Assembly: GCF_010994035.1 (NCBI RefSeq)
Contig: NZ_WIXN01000015.1
Span: forward strand, 1 to 64,000
DNA: 64,000 nt
Origin: Virgibacillus aidingensis
GTDB taxonomy: Bacteria; Bacillota; Bacilli; Bacillales; Amphibacillaceae
Direction of reading: 5' to 3'
Position numbers and translations under genes: made by a program. Positions 36,140 through 46,915 of this stretch are shown piece after piece (position 1 is the first letter of the stretch; each line of letters opens with the position of its first letter). The notes below the pieces were generated by a model. That model made no database searches, was not told where the DNA came from, and was given only the letters and a program-made list of their open reading frames with translations.

Positions 36140-37327
36140 ATGAGAAAAACAGTAATTGTTTCAGGTGCAAGAACCCCATTCGGAAAATTCGGCGGAGGAC
36201 TTAAGAACTTTACAGCATCGCAATTAGGCGGAAAGGCGATCAAAGAAGCACTCGAGCGGGCCGGCATGGAAGGCTCGGAAATCGATGAAGTTATTATGGG
36301 AAATGTCCTGCAGGGAGGACAGGGCCAGATCCCTTCACGCCAGGCAGCGCGTGAAGCAGGCATCCCATGGAATGTAAAAACGGAGACGATTAATAAAGTA
36401 TGTGCTTCCGGACTGCGCAGTGTGACTTTGGCGGATCAGCTTATTCGCCTTGGAGATGAAGATGTGATTGTAGCAGGCGGCATGGAAAGCATGAGCAATG
36501 CGCCTTATATTCTGCCGGATGCCCGCTGGGGACATCGCATGGGAGACAGGAAAGTAGTGGATATGATGGTGCATGATGGTCTTACATGCTCTTTTGAAGG
36601 TGTTCATATGGGCACCTATGGCAACTCCACGGCAGAAGAATTTGAACTGACGAGAGAAGCACAGGATGAATGGTCATACCGGAGTCATCAGCGTGCCGGA
36701 AAAGCGATAGATGAAGGCAAATTTGCCGAGGAAATTGTGCCGCTGGAGGTACCGCAGCGCAAAGGAGAACCGATTGTTGTTGATACAGATGAAGCACCAC
36801 GGAAGGATACGAGCGTGGAGAAGCTGGCAAAACTCCGTCCGGCATTTGATAAGGATGGAACGATCACTGCGGGAAATGCACCAGGTGTAAATGACGGCGC
36901 ATGTGCATTTGTAGTCATGTCCGATGAAAAGGCGGAAGAACTTGGAAAAACACCAATGGCAACCATTCATGCCCATGCCGAGGTAGCTGTGGAAGCAAAG
37001 GATTTCCCGCAAACGCCTGGTCTTGTAATCAATAAACTGCTGGAAAAAACAGGACACCAAAAAGAAGATATTGACCTGTTTGAAATTAACGAGGCATTTG
37101 CAGCAGTATCTTTAGCCAGCGGAAAAATTGCCGGCATTGACCCTGAAAAAGTAAACGTAAATGGTGGAGCGGTAGCACTGGGACACCCGATCGGTGCGAG
37201 CGGAGCACGTATCATTCTTACACTGGTTCATGAGTTAAAACGCCGCGGCGGCGGTCTCGGCATTGCTGCAATCTGCAGTGGCGGCGGTCAGGGGGATGCC
37301 GTGTTAATAGAAGTGCCGAAACAGTAG
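36140..37327 (+). CDS. Acetyl-CoA C-acetyltransferase (thiolase)
   Basis: Cleaves acetoacetyl-CoA (or 3-ketoacyl-CoA) to acetyl-CoA, or the reverse. The 395-residue thiolase has nucleophile C88 ([10 protein letters not shown]), H349 ([10 protein letters not shown]) and C379 (CSGGGQGDA), plus the NEAFAAVSL motif. Size and motifs fit the acetoacetyl-CoA thiolase MmgA/ThlA group rather than long-chain FadA. ATG 36140 follows AAGGAG. First gene of a run thiolase, 3-hydroxybutyryl-CoA dehydrogenase, two acyl-CoA dehydrogenases, meaB, tetR, icmF. It therefore likely works as the last step of butyryl-CoA oxidation. Confidence 0.92.
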   Translation: MRKTVIVSGARTPFGKFGGGLKNFTASQLGGKAIKEALERAGMEGSEIDEVIMGNVLQGGQGQIPSRQAAREAGIPWNVKTETINKVCASGLRSVTLADQLIRLGDEDVIVAGGMESMSNAPYILPDARWGHRMGDRKVVDMMVHDGLTCSFEGVHMGTYGNSTAEEFELTREAQDEWSYRSHQRAGKAIDEGKFAEEIVPLEVPQRKGEPIVVDTDEAPRKDTSVEKLAKLRPAFDKDGTITAGNAPGVNDGACAFVVMSDEKAEELGKTPMATIHAHAEVAVEAKDFPQTPGLVINKLLEKTGHQKEDIDLFEINEAFAAVSLASGKIAGIDPEKVNVNGGAVALGHPIGASGARIILTLVHELKRRGGGLGIAAICSGGGQGDAVLIEVPKQ

Positions 37328-37474
37328 GGAAGGAAAGCTCACCTGAGCTTACTGGTACCGGAAACCGGGTTTTAATGGAAATACCGAACGATCATGAATG
37401 AAGCTGGAAGATTTACAAAAAGAAGCGCGGTGGCGGTTTAGCAAAGAAATTCCTGTTCTATGTAAAAAGACTCT

Positions 37475-37500
37475 TGCAACAGGAGAACCGTCCCGCTGTT
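37475..37500. repeat. Dispersed GGGACGGTTC repeat, copy 3 (reverse orientation)
   Basis: GCAACAGGAGAACCGTCCC followed by GCTGTT is the reverse complement of the repeat core. It sits just ahead of the RBS of the 3-hydroxybutyryl-CoA dehydrogenase gene. Confidence 0.65.
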
Positions 37501-37524
37501 TCCAAGCAAGGAGGATATATTTTT

Positions 37525-38376
37525 ATGGAGATAAATAAGGTGATGATTATTGGTGCGGGGCAGATGGGTTCCGGGATTGCACAGGTGTGTGCGCAATCGG
37601 GGTATGATGTCCTGCTGCATGATATGAATGAAGAGGCTTTGGATAAAGGCATGAAAAATATTGAAAAACGGTTAAACCGGAATGTAGAGAAGGAGAGAAT
37701 GACAGCATCAGAGAAAACGGAAACGTTACATAGATTAACGGCTTCAGGGAGCCTGAGTGATGCATCCTCCTGTGATATCGTCATTGAAGCCATTGTAGAA
37801 AATATGGATGTAAAAACGAAAGTGTTTGCCGATTTGGATAAATTCGCACCTGCGCATGCGATCCTGGCATCCAATACATCATCCCTGCCGATCACGGAAA
37901 TTGCTGCAGCAACGAATCGTCCGAGTCAGGTTATCGGTATGCACTTTATGAATCCGGTGCCTGTCATGAAACTGGTGGAAATTATCCGGGGGCTCCAGTC
38001 AAGTGATGAAACCTATCAGGCAATTGAAAATATGGCCAAATCATTAAACAAAACACCTGTAGAAGTAAAGGACTTTCCAGGTTTTGTTTCCAACCGCGTG
38101 CTTATGCCGATGATCAACGAAGCGATTTATACTGTATATGAAGGCGTTGCATCCCCGGAAGATATTGATACCGTTATGAAGCTTGGTACTAACCATCCGA
38201 TGGGACCGCTGACACTGGCAGACTTCATTGGGCTGGACACCTGCCTCTACATTATGGAAGTGCTGCACGAAGGCTTTGGCGACAGCAAATACCGTCCATG
38301 TCCGCTGCTTCGTCAGTATGTGAAAGCCGGCTGGCTGGGCAAAAAGTCAGGCAGAGGTTTTTACCAATACAATTAA
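37525..38376 (+). CDS. 3-hydroxybutyryl-CoA dehydrogenase
   Basis: NAD(P)-dependent oxidation of 3-hydroxybutyryl-CoA to acetoacetyl-CoA. The 283-residue protein has the Rossmann start IIGAGQMGSGIAQVCAQSG, the catalytic His/Glu region GMHFMNPVPVMKLVE, and the C-terminal NHPMGPLTLADFIGLDT. The length is that of the monofunctional enzyme (MmgB/Hbd). ATG 37525 follows AAGGAGGA; an in-frame extension to 37474 runs through a dispersed repeat and is rejected. Second gene of the cassette. Confidence 0.93.
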   Translation: MEINKVMIIGAGQMGSGIAQVCAQSGYDVLLHDMNEEALDKGMKNIEKRLNRNVEKERMTASEKTETLHRLTASGSLSDASSCDIVIEAIVENMDVKTKVFADLDKFAPAHAILASNTSSLPITEIAAATNRPSQVIGMHFMNPVPVMKLVEIIRGLQSSDETYQAIENMAKSLNKTPVEVKDFPGFVSNRVLMPMINEAIYTVYEGVASPEDIDTVMKLGTNHPMGPLTLADFIGLDTCLYIMEVLHEGFGDSKYRPCPLLRQYVKAGWLGKKSGRGFYQYN

Positions 38377-38412
38377 ACTTACAGCTAAGATAGGTAAGGA
38401 GGCATTACAGCG

Positions 38413-39549
38413 ATGAACATGACTTTTACAGAAGAACAGAATATGATGCGGAAAATGGTACAGGACTTTGCCCAGAAAGAAATAGCACCGAAAGTCGAAC
38501 GGATGGAACGAGAGGACCGTTTTCCAAGAGAGATTATCCAAAAGATGGGCGAACTCGGCCTCATGGGGATCCCGCTCCCGGAAAAATACGACGGAACCGG
38601 CATGGATTTCACATCCTACATTACCGCCATCCATGAACTTTCCAAAGTAAGTGCGACAATTGGTGTTATACTTTCTGTACATACCTCTGTCGGGACCAAT
38701 CCCATCCTTTATTTCGGAAATGAGAAACAGAAAAACAAGTATCTTCCAAAGCTTGCCTCCGGAGAATATCTGGGTGCTTTTGCCCTGACAGAACCCGGTG
38801 CAGGTTCGGATGCCGCCAATATTAAGACAAAAGCAGTTAAAGAAGGGGACAGCTATATATTAAACGGATCAAAGGTTTTTATTACAAACGGCGGAGAAGC
38901 GGAAACATACATTACCTTCGCACGGACAGGAGAAGGTACAAAAGGAATCAGTGCATTCATTGTTGAAAAAGATACCCCGGGACTTGTCATCGGCAAAAAA
39001 GAAAGGAAAATGGGGCTCCACGGTTCCAATACGGTTTCCTTGAATTTTGACCAATGCAAAGTTTCTGCAAAACAGCTGCTCGGCGAGGAAGGGGAAGGCT
39101 TTAAAATCGCGATGGCAAACTTGAACGTCGGCAGAATCGGTATTGCTGCCCAGGCGCTTGGAATTGCCGAAGCGGCAGTTGAACATGCCACTGCCTATGC
39201 CAAAGAACGGGAACAATTTGGAAAACCAATTGCAGCGAATCAGGGTATTTCTTTTAAACTGGCAGACATGGCAACTGAAACAGAAGCTTCCAGGCTGCTC
39301 GTATATCATGCTGCCTCTCTGGTGGACCAAGGAATTCCATGCGGGAAAGAGGCGTCCATGGCCAAAATGTATGCTTCAAAAACCGCGGTAAATACAGCAA
39401 TTGAAGCAGTTCAGGTATTCGGGGGCTATGGCTATACAGAGGATTACCCGGCAGAGCGGTTTTTCCGTGATGCGAAAATCACCGAAATTTATGAAGGATC
39501 CAATGAAATTCAGCATGTTGTTATCGCAAAAAATTTACTGAATAACTAG
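38413..39549 (+). CDS. Short-chain acyl-CoA dehydrogenase 1
   Basis: FAD-dependent acyl-CoA dehydrogenase of 378 residues, probably butyryl- or branched short-chain-specific. Family motifs are [12 protein letters not shown], the FAD/substrate loop [34 protein letters not shown] and [12 protein letters not shown]. The catalytic base is predicted as E361 in [11 protein letters not shown] 38413 has AAGGAGG. It is closely similar to the next gene, suggesting an old duplication with divergence in substrate range. Electrons would go to ETF and then FadF. Confidence 0.9.
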   Translation: MNMTFTEEQNMMRKMVQDFAQKEIAPKVERMEREDRFPREIIQKMGELGLMGIPLPEKYDGTGMDFTSYITAIHELSKVSATIGVILSVHTSVGTNPILYFGNEKQKNKYLPKLASGEYLGAFALTEPGAGSDAANIKTKAVKEGDSYILNGSKVFITNGGEAETYITFARTGEGTKGISAFIVEKDTPGLVIGKKERKMGLHGSNTVSLNFDQCKVSAKQLLGEEGEGFKIAMANLNVGRIGIAAQALGIAEAAVEHATAYAKEREQFGKPIAANQGISFKLADMATETEASRLLVYHAASLVDQGIPCGKEASMAKMYASKTAVNTAIEAVQVFGGYGYTEDYPAERFFRDAKITEIYEGSNEIQHVVIAKNLLNN

Positions 39550-39572
39550 GAATCCGATGAGGAGGAAGAAAG

Positions 39573-40712
39573 ATGAATTTTCAACTGACAGAAGAACAGG
39601 AAATGCTGCGTAAAATGGTACGTGATTTTGCCGCGAAAGAAGTGGAACCGACCGCTGCAGAGCGGGATGAAGAAGAACGGTTTGACAGGGAGATTTTTGA
39701 TAAGATGGGTGAACTTGGCCTGACAGGGATCCCATGGCCGGAGGAATACGGCGGAATCGGTGCAGATTATGTCAGCTATTGCATTGCCGTAGAAGAACTG
39801 TCACGTGTTTGTGCATCCACCGGAGTGACGTTATCGGCACATCTCTCTTTGGCGAGCTGGCCGATTTACACATATGGCAATGAAGCACAGAAGAAGGACT
39901 TTCTCTACCGTCTGGCAACAGGGGAAGCGCTAGGCGCATATGCACTTTCCGAGCCCGGCGCAGGCAGTGATGTGGTATCCATGAAAATGACGGCAAAAGA
40001 AGATGGCGATGCATATGTATTAAATGGAAACAAGGTGTGGATTACCAACGGCGGTGTTGCGGATATTTATATTGTTTTTGCCAAAACAGATGCAGACGCA
40101 AAACATAAAGGAATCAGTGCATTTATTGTAGAAAAAGGAACAGAAGGCTTTACATTCGGTAAAAAAGAGAAGAAGCTGGGAATCCGTTCCTCTCCGACAA
40201 CAGAACTGATCTTTGAAAACTGCCGTATCCCAAAAGAAAATATGCTCGGAAAAGAAGGAGAAGGCTTTAAAATTGCCATGACGACCCTTGACGGCGGCCG
40301 TAACGGAATTGCCGCCCAGGCACTCGGCATCGCACAGGGGGCACTGGATGCTGCCGTCGATTATGCCAAAGAACGTGAGCAATTCGGCAAGCCAATTGCG
40401 GCGAATCAGGGTATTTCTTTTAAACTGGCCGATATGGCGACCGAAGTGGAAGCATCCAGACTCTTGACTTACCAGGCAGCATGGCTGGAGTCACAGGGTC
40501 AGCCTTATGGAAAAGCTTCTGCCATGTCTAAATTATTTGCGGGAGATGCGGCAATGCGGATTACTGTCGAGGCTGTGCAGGTATTTGGCGGTTACGGATA
40601 TACGAAGGACTATCCGGTGGAACGGTATATGCGGGATGCCAAAATCACACAAATTTACGAAGGAACGAACGAAGTACAACGGCTCGTCATCGGCCGCATG
40701 CTGACGAAATAA
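39573..40712 (+). CDS. acdA: Acyl-CoA dehydrogenase 2 (AcdA-like)
   Basis: A second 379-residue FAD acyl-CoA dehydrogenase, 23 bp after the first. It has [58 protein letters not shown] and the catalytic Glu (about E363) in [11 protein letters not shown]. In B. subtilis acdA lies between fadF and rpoE, so by position this gene is the likelier AcdA counterpart. ATG 39573 has GAGGAGG. The 21-bp CGATCG array starts 49 bp after its stop. Confidence 0.9.
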   Translation: MNFQLTEEQEMLRKMVRDFAAKEVEPTAAERDEEERFDREIFDKMGELGLTGIPWPEEYGGIGADYVSYCIAVEELSRVCASTGVTLSAHLSLASWPIYTYGNEAQKKDFLYRLATGEALGAYALSEPGAGSDVVSMKMTAKEDGDAYVLNGNKVWITNGGVADIYIVFAKTDADAKHKGISAFIVEKGTEGFTFGKKEKKLGIRSSPTTELIFENCRIPKENMLGKEGEGFKIAMTTLDGGRNGIAAQALGIAQGALDAAVDYAKEREQFGKPIAANQGISFKLADMATEVEASRLLTYQAAWLESQGQPYGKASAMSKLFAGDAAMRITVEAVQVFGGYGYTKDYPVERYMRDAKITQIYEGTNEVQRLVIGRMLTK

Positions 40713-40760
40713 ACCGGCTGCATCATACCCGGAACCGGCGCGATTTGTATGCGGAAAATT

Positions 40761-41055
40761 CGAATCGATCGGGACCCGCACCAAATCGATCGGGACCGGC
40801 GTCAAATCGATCGGGAAAGCGTCAAATCGATCGAGACCGGCGCCAAATCGATCGGGAAAGCGCCAAAACGATCGGGACCGGCGCAAATTCGATCGAGAAA
40901 GCGCCAAATCGATCGGGAACCGCACCAAATCGATCGAGAAAGCGCCAAATCGATCGAGAAAGCGTCAAATCGATCGAGACCGGCGCAAATTCGATCGAGA
41001 AAGCGTCAAATCGATCGGGACCGGCACCAAATCGATCGGGAAAGCAATCAAGTCA
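40761..41055. repeat. Phased CGATCG tandem array, 14 sites at 20/21-bp spacing
   Basis: CGATCG starts at 40766, 40787, 40808, 40828, 40849, 40869, 40890, 40910, 40931, 40951, 40971, 40992, 41012 and 41033. Units read CAAATCGATCGRG followed by either AAAGCG (20-bp unit) or ACCGGCR (21-bp unit). The spacing is close to two helical turns, so all sites face one side of the helix. It fills the gap between acdA and meaB. It stays open in several frames, but meaB has its own RBS after it, so it is probably not coding. It is unlike the 52-bp arrays. Confidence 0.92.
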
Positions 41056-41107
41056 GAGCGATTCCAAAATAATTTTACTCTGGAGCAACAGAAAGGGGTG
41101 CATAACC

Positions 41108-42040
41108 ATGCACGAGATCGTCGATCGGATGAGAAATAAAGATATACGCGCTTTAGCCAGGGCGATTACCATGGTGGAAAATGATCACCCGGAAAAACTG
41201 GAGCTTCTGAGTGATGTATTTTCCCTGAAGAAACACGCGCTTTATTTTGGGCTGACCGGCTCGCCGGGTGCCGGAAAGAGTTCACTCGTCAACCGGCTAA
41301 TTACCCATGTCCGCAATGAAGGGAAAACCGTTGCGGTTATCGCTGTGGATCCGACCAGTCCATTCAGCGGCGGTGCATTGCTTGGGGACCGTGTCCGCAT
41401 GAATCAGCATTTTACCGATGACGGTGTATATATCCGCAGTATGGCAACGCGCGGAAGCCTTGGCGGATTGGCTCGGGCAACAAAAGACGCAGTCCGGATA
41501 TGCGATGCTTACGGGTTTGACGTTATTATCGTTGAAACGGTCGGGGTGGGCCAATCTGAGCTGGATATTATGAAAATTGTCGACACGACAGCAGTTGTAT
41601 TAACCCCAAACAGCGGGGATGTACTGCAGATTTTTAAAGCAGGGATCATGGAGATTGCAGACCTGTTCGTCATTAACAAGGCTGATCTGCCCGGTTTTGG
41701 CAAATTAAAAGCCCTGCTCAAAGAGCTTGTCATGATGTCCAAAAACGAAGAACACGAAACAGCTATTGTCAAAACAATTACAACGGAAAATAAAGGTATC
41801 GACAAGCTATGGGAAAAAGTCAAAGAACACCACAGCTATTTATACAGCACAGATGAAGGAACGCGGAAAAGAACCCAGCAGCAGGAACTGGAAGTATACG
41901 AACTGATCCGGGAAGAAATCTGGCGTGAGGTGAAAGCATATATAGAAAATGAGGAAGGGCTGCCGTCAATTGATGCAGACAGTGACCCTTACCAGTTGGC
42001 GAGAGTATTATTTGAAAAATGGAAGGGGGATGCTACATGA
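41108..42040 (+). CDS. meaB: MeaB-type GTPase chaperone of B12-dependent acyl-CoA mutase
   Basis: G3E GTPase that loads and protects adenosylcobalamin mutases. The 310-residue protein has Walker A GSPGAGKSS at about 51-59, the switch region [17 protein letters not shown], and NKAD for guanine. ATG 41108 follows AAAGGGG; in-frame extension upstream would read through the CGATCG array. Its last codons overlap the tetR start (ATGA). The downstream IcmF already carries its own fused MeaB-like domain, so this protein may serve another mutase or assist IcmF. Confidence 0.93.
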   Translation: MHEIVDRMRNKDIRALARAITMVENDHPEKLELLSDVFSLKKHALYFGLTGSPGAGKSSLVNRLITHVRNEGKTVAVIAVDPTSPFSGGALLGDRVRMNQHFTDDGVYIRSMATRGSLGGLARATKDAVRICDAYGFDVIIVETVGVGQSELDIMKIVDTTAVVLTPNSGDVLQIFKAGIMEIADLFVINKADLPGFGKLKALLKELVMMSKNEEHETAIVKTITTENKGIDKLWEKVKEHHSYLYSTDEGTRKRTQQQELEVYELIREEIWREVKAYIENEEGLPSIDADSDPYQLARVLFEKWKGDAT

Positions 42041-42690
42041 GCGAAGATCAAATTCTATCCTCCATAAAAGACAGGGAGCTCGTGGAAAAACGGCGGAATC
42101 AAATGATCCAGGGGGCGATTACCCTTTTCAAAGAAAAAGGCTACCACCGGACAACCACAAGGGAAATTGCCAAAGAATCCGGTTTCAGCATTGGCACGTT
42201 ATATGAATATATCCGTACGAAAGAGGATGTGCTTTTTTTAGTTTGCGACTCCATTTATGAAGAGGTCAGAAAACGACTTGGGTCAGCGATCAACCTGGAA
42301 AAGCCATCTGTAAACAATCTGGTATCCCTGATTAAATCCTATTTTCACCTGATGGATGAAATGCAGGAAGAGATCCTGATTATGTATCAGGAAGTGAAAT
42401 CACTAAAAAAAGAAACGAAAGACTATGTGATGGAAAAAGAACGCGACATGGTAAAGATGCTGGAACGGGCGATCAACACATCTCTGCCCGACAGGATCAA
42501 CAGTCAGGATGCCGTTCTTTTGGCAAATAATATTTTTGTACAGGGGCAAATGTGGGGCTTCCGCCGCTGGATATTGCAAAAAGAATTTACACTGGAAGAA
42601 TATATGGACAGTCAGATTGAATTTATTTTAAAAGCGGTCGGTCTGAATGAGTCAGAGAACATGACGGAAACTAACAAAGGAGGGGCATAA
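42037..42690 (+). CDS. TetR/AcrR family transcriptional regulator
   Basis: A 217-residue repressor-type protein. The N-terminal helix-turn-helix spans roughly residues 20-65 ([20 protein letters not shown], then [19 protein letters not shown]); the ligand-binding C-terminal part is variable. ATG 42037 overlaps the meaB stop. It probably senses an acyl-CoA and controls this cassette, possibly through the palindrome at 35825; this is inference. It is a different protein from FadR, whose operator lies before fadF. Confidence 0.9.
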   Translation: MSEDQILSSIKDRELVEKRRNQMIQGAITLFKEKGYHRTTTREIAKESGFSIGTLYEYIRTKEDVLFLVCDSIYEEVRKRLGSAINLEKPSVNNLVSLIKSYFHLMDEMQEEILIMYQEVKSLKKETKDYVMEKERDMVKMLERAINTSLPDRINSQDAVLLANNIFVQGQMWGFRRWILQKEFTLEEYMDSQIEFILKAVGLNESENMTETNKGGA

Positions 42691-42691
42691 A

Positions 42692-45600
42692 ATGGAGAAG
42701 CCAACCATTTATAAACCGAAAAATCCGGTGCGGTTTGTAACCGCATCGAGTTTGTTTGACGGACATGATGCATCCATTAATATTATGCGGAGAATTCTTC
42801 AGTCAAGCGGAGCAGAGGTCATCCACCTCGGGCATAACCGCAGTGTGGAGGATGTTGTCCATGCAGCCGTACAGGAGGATGTGCAGGGGATTGCGATTTC
42901 TTCCTATCAGGGCGGGCATGTCGAATATTTTAAATACATGGTCGATTTGCTGAAAGAGCTGGGAGCTGACCATATTAACGTATACGGCGGCGGCGGCGGG
43001 GTCATCATCCCAAGGGAGATTAAAGAGCTGGAGGAATACGGCGTTTCCCGTATTTTTTCACCGGATAATGGCCGTGAGCTCGGTCTGCAGGGCATGATTA
43101 ATCTCATGCTGGAGGAATGTGATTTTGTACCGCCAATTGATGTCGTAAAAGACCAGGAGCAATTGGCAAAAGGAGACAGAAAAACCATTGCCAAATTTAT
43201 TACCTACGTGGAAAGTGAATCGGTCAGTGAGGAAGATAAACAGAAGGTACTTAGCGACCTGCGGGAAAAAGGAAATAAAAACATTCCCGTTTTAGGCATC
43301 ACAGGTACAGGCGGTGCAGGGAAAAGTTCCCTGACAGATGAATTGATCCGCCGGTTTATCAACGAAATTCCCGATAAAAAAATTGCGATTATTTCCATCG
43401 ATCCGACGAAAAAGAAAACAGGCGGCGCGCTCCTCGGGGACCGTATCCGCATGAATGCCATCTTCACCGACCGCGTTTATATGCGTTCCCTTGCAACAAG
43501 GGATTCCCGGGATGAGCTCTCCAAAGCCATTCAGGAAGTTATTGATGTTGTACGCGCATCCGGCTATGATTTTATCATCGTGGAAACAAGCGGGATCGGT
43601 CAGGGGGATGCCGCAATTACCGACGTCACAGACCTTTCCATGTATGTGATGACAGCAGAATTTGGTGCGCCGACCCAACTGGAAAAAATTGATATGATTG
43701 ATTTTGCGGACTTTATTGTCATTAATAAATTCGAACAAAAAGGCTCTGAGGATGCACTGAACCAGGTGCGTAAACAGTATGAGCGCAGTCATATGCTGTT
43801 TCATGAGGACAAAACGAAATTTCCTGTATTCGGTACAATTGCGAGTCAATTCAATGATGCAGGGACAAATGCTTTATTTGCCTCCATCATTGATACATTA
43901 AATGAAAAATATGACTGGAACGAAGCAGTTGATTTCGAAAGGCATGTCATTGCCGAAAAGGATAATATGATTATTACCAATGAACGCAGACATTATTTGC
44001 GGGAAATTGCAGCTCACGTGCGCAACTATCATAAACATGCGAGAGAACAGAGTGATGCGGCCAGAAAGCTTTATCAGCTGGAAGGAGCCAAAGAAGCCAT
44101 CGGCACAGAAGACGGCACAGAAATTATTGATCAAACGATTGATCAATATGAAGAACGCCTTGATGCCCGGTCGAGAAACCTGCTTGACAAATGGGACGAA
44201 ACAAAGAAAAGCTACGGGAAGGAAAAGATGACATTCAAAGTGCGGGATAAAGAAATTGAAATGGATATTGTAACAGAATCCCTATCCGGCCTGAAAATCC
44301 CGAAAGTGGCATTTCCGAAGTACCAGGATTGGGGAGAACGCTTGCTGTGGCTGATGAAAGAAAATGTGCCAGGTGCATTTCCGTTCACATCCGGTGTATT
44401 TCCGTTTAAACGGAAAGGCGAAGATCCTACCCGCCAGTTTGCCGGAGAGGGGACACCGGAACGCACGAACCGCCGTTTCCACTATTTATCGAAAGATGGA
44501 GAGGCAAAGCGCCTGTCCACTGCCTTTGATTCGGTAACACTGTACGGGGAAGACCCGGCACACCGTCCGGATATATACGGAAAGGTCGGGGAAAGCGGTG
44601 TAAACATTTGTACGCTGGAGGATATGAAGAAGCTGTACGATGGCTTTGATCTGACAAGTCCAACCACATCGGTTTCCATGACCATCAATGGTCCGGCACC
44701 GATTATTCTGGCCATGTATTTCAATACGGCTGTGGATCAGCAGGTGACTAAATTTAAAGAAGAACAGGATCGGGAACCGACACAGGAAGAATATGAAAAA
44801 ATTAAAGAGGAAACGATCTCTGTCATCCGCGGTACGGTGCAGGCAGATATATTAAAAGAAGACCAGGGACAAAACACCTGCATTTTCTCCACTGAGTTTG
44901 CCTTAAGAATGATGGGGGATATTCAGGAGTACTTTATTGATAAAAATGTCAGAAACTATTATTCCGTGTCCATTTCCGGCTACCATATTGCAGAAGCGGG
45001 GGCAAATCCGATTACCCAGCTTGCATTCACATTGGCCAACGGGTTCACCTATGTGGAGTATTATTTGAGCAGGGGCATGGATGTAAATAAGTTTGCGCAA
45101 AACCTGTCCTTCTTCTTTTCCAATGGGCTTGATCCCGAATACTCCGTAATCGGCCGTGTTGCCCGCAGAATCTGGGCGATTACGATGCGTGATAAATACG
45201 GGGCAAACGAGCGCAGCCAGAAATTGAAGTACCATATTCAGACTTCCGGCCGTTCTTTGCACGCACAGGAAATTGATTTTAACGATATCCGTACGACATT
45301 GCAGGCACTCCTGGCCATTCAGGACAATACGAATTCATTGCATACAAATGCATATGATGAAGCGATTACAACACCAACGGAAGAGTCGGTAAGAAGAGCG
45401 ATGGCCATCCAGATGATTATCAATAAAGAGCTGGGCCTGACGAAAAACGAAAACTCCCTGCAGGGCTCGTTTATTATTGAAGAATTGACAGACCTTGTGG
45501 AAGAAGCTGTACTGCAGGAATTTGAAAAAATGAACGACCGCGGCGGCGTGCTCGGAGCGATGGAACGGCAGTATCAGCGCGGAAAAATCCAGGAAGAATC

Positions 45601-45934
45601 CCTTTACTATGAAGGCAAAAAGCATTCCGGTAAACTGCCGATTGTCGGGGTGAATACGTACCTTAACCCGAATCCGCCATCCGAGGATGAAATTAATTCC
45701 ATGGAGCTAGCCCGGGCAACAAAAGAGGAGAAAGAACATCAAATCAGCGAGCTGCGTAAATTCCAGGAAACGCATAAAGACGAAACAGAAGAAGCCTTAA
45801 ACAGATTAAAAGAAGTAGCGGCTTCCGGAGGAAATATTTTTGCCGAATTGCTGGAAACGGTAAAAGTGGCAAGTCTTGGCCAGATTACAACAGCGCTTTA
45901 TGAAGTTGGCGGACAGTACCGAAGGAATATGTAA
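42692..45934 (+). CDS. icmF: Fused isobutyryl-CoA mutase IcmF
   Basis: Adenosylcobalamin enzyme interconverting isobutyryl-CoA and butyryl-CoA (also isovaleryl/pivalyl-CoA in relatives). The 1080-residue protein shows the IcmF order. A B12-binding domain (residues ~15-145) holds axial H25 in [10 protein letters not shown] MeaB-like GTPase (~200-420) has P-loop GTGGAGKSS at 205-213, [17 protein letters not shown] and NKFE. The TIM-barrel mutase domain follows, with [19 protein letters not shown]. It starts two bases after tetR with AAGGAGG. A strong terminator ends the operon. It brings valine-derived isobutyryl-CoA into butyryl-CoA oxidation. Confidence 0.95.
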   Translation: MEKPTIYKPKNPVRFVTASSLFDGHDASINIMRRILQSSGAEVIHLGHNRSVEDVVHAAVQEDVQGIAISSYQGGHVEYFKYMVDLLKELGADHINVYGGGGGVIIPREIKELEEYGVSRIFSPDNGRELGLQGMINLMLEECDFVPPIDVVKDQEQLAKGDRKTIAKFITYVESESVSEEDKQKVLSDLREKGNKNIPVLGITGTGGAGKSSLTDELIRRFINEIPDKKIAIISIDPTKKKTGGALLGDRIRMNAIFTDRVYMRSLATRDSRDELSKAIQEVIDVVRASGYDFIIVETSGIGQGDAAITDVTDLSMYVMTAEFGAPTQLEKIDMIDFADFIVINKFEQKGSEDALNQVRKQYERSHMLFHEDKTKFPVFGTIASQFNDAGTNALFASIIDTLNEKYDWNEAVDFERHVIAEKDNMIITNERRHYLREIAAHVRNYHKHAREQSDAARKLYQLEGAKEAIGTEDGTEIIDQTIDQYEERLDARSRNLLDKWDETKKSYGKEKMTFKVRDKEIEMDIVTESLSGLKIPKVAFPKYQDWGERLLWLMKENVPGAFPFTSGVFPFKRKGEDPTRQFAGEGTPERTNRRFHYLSKDGEAKRLSTAFDSVTLYGEDPAHRPDIYGKVGESGVNICTLEDMKKLYDGFDLTSPTTSVSMTINGPAPIILAMYFNTAVDQQVTKFKEEQDREPTQEEYEKIKEETISVIRGTVQADILKEDQGQNTCIFSTEFALRMMGDIQEYFIDKNVRNYYSVSISGYHIAEAGANPITQLAFTLANGFTYVEYYLSRGMDVNKFAQNLSFFFSNGLDPEYSVIGRVARRIWAITMRDKYGANERSQKLKYHIQTSGRSLHAQEIDFNDIRTTLQALLAIQDNTNSLHTNAYDEAITTPTEESVRRAMAIQMIINKELGLTKNENSLQGSFIIEELTDLVEEAVLQEFEKMNDRGGVLGAMERQYQRGKIQEESLYYEGKKHSGKLPIVGVNTYLNPNPPSEDEINSMELARATKEEKEHQISELRKFQETHKDETEEALNRLKEVAASGGNIFAELLETVKVASLGQITTALYEVGGQYRRNM

Positions 45935-46042
45935 AAGAGTGGTTGTGCAGTTCCACAGCTGTACATGAAATAGAACCACATTCTATTTGCTGAAGCGGAT
46001 GCTACGAATTACGGCAGCGAACTGCGGAAAAAAAAATGAAAC

Positions 46043-46080
46043 AAAAAAAGTTGAGGAAAGTGGTTTTCTCAACTTTTTTT
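46043..46080 (+). terminator. Rho-independent terminator after icmF
   Basis: AAAAAAAGTTGAG pairs with CTCAACTTTTTTT across a 12-base loop. Confidence 0.9.
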
Positions 46081-46423
46081 GCACCTGGGGAAAGTTAATT
46101 TCAGTGTGCGGATACGTTTTTATCATCGAGGGTAATTTTTTACGGCGAAGGCAGCGTGCCAGGAAGCTTTCATTTAAGCAGGATTGAGCTGCCGGACCCT
46201 GCAAACGGAACAAACAAAGTGCGTTTCTTATCCTCCCATGTAAAAAACATGCTAAAAAAAGCCGATTTTTTAAATTTTTTTCTGGCATAATCGGCGAGTA
46301 TTTGTTTATAATGTATGGTATGGTTTAGCTGAAGTCCGGGAAAATAATATACTTTGAGAAAAATATTTTTATGAATAACCATGGCAACAGCCTTCAATAT
46401 AAGAGTAAAGGGAGTGCATGACC
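46081..46423. other. rpoE upstream region
   Basis: About 340 bp without a gene. TATAAT at 46307-46312 is a good -10 with a weak -35 (CTGGCA, 19-bp spacer). The inverted repeat GCCGATT...AATCGGC (about 46260-46295) flanks the presumed -35 and could be an operator or a hairpin. Confidence 0.45.
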
Positions 46424-46903
46424 GTGAGCTTGAAAAATTACAGCCACGATGAATTGGAAAGAATGTCCATGATTGAACTGGCAAATGCAGTACTGATGGA
46501 AGAGAAAAAAGCAATGGATTTCAAAGAGATTTTTGAAAAAATTGCCGAAGTGAAAAATTTATCCGAAACAGATAAGCAAACAGGAATTTCCCAATTTTAT
46601 ACAGATCTAAATGTGGATGGCCGCTTTCTCACGATTGGTTCCAACAAATGGGGACTTAAGCGCTGGTATCCGGTAGACCAAATCGATGAAGAAGTAACAG
46701 CTGCTCCAAAAAAGAAAAAGAAGAAAAAGAAAAAAGCAGCAGCTGCGGTAGAAGAGGATGTAGGACTGGAAGAGGAAGAATTGGATATTCCGGATGAAGA
46801 GATGGATGAAATCATTGATGATTATGATGAAGAGGAAGAAGAAGTCGTCGATGAATTGGATGCAGATGCTGAATTTGAAGAGGAAGAAGAAGATAAAATT
46901 TAA
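46424..46903 (+). CDS. rpoE: RNA polymerase delta subunit
   Basis: Small polymerase subunit of Firmicutes that increases transcription specificity and recycling. About 159 residues: a folded N-terminal domain (to ~85, with ISQFYTDLNVDGRF and KWGLKRWYPVDQ), a lysine run (KKKKKKKKK) and a long acidic Asp/Glu tail. I choose GTG 46424 because MSLKNYSHDEL aligns with the B. subtilis start and the GGAG spacing is better than for ATG 46418. It precedes pyrG, as in all bacilli. Confidence 0.93.
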   Translation: MSLKNYSHDELERMSMIELANAVLMEEKKAMDFKEIFEKIAEVKNLSETDKQTGISQFYTDLNVDGRFLTIGSNKWGLKRWYPVDQIDEEVTAAPKKKKKKKKKAAAAVEEDVGLEEEELDIPDEEMDEIIDDYDEEEEEVVDELDADAEFEEEEEDKI

Positions 46904-46915
46904 TAATAAGCCGGC

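Noticed and set aside
40745..41107. Repetitive N-terminal extension of MeaB
   Set aside because: MeaB homologues begin at MHEIVDRM-type sequence, and ATG 41108 has its own AAAGGGG. The array stays open only because its units lack stops, and 20-bp units shift the frame.
43292..43849. 185-residue frame antisense to icmF
   Set aside because: It lies wholly inside the icmF coding sequence with no start signals; other antisense frames (e.g. 2977-3618, 36674-37060) were dismissed for the same reason.
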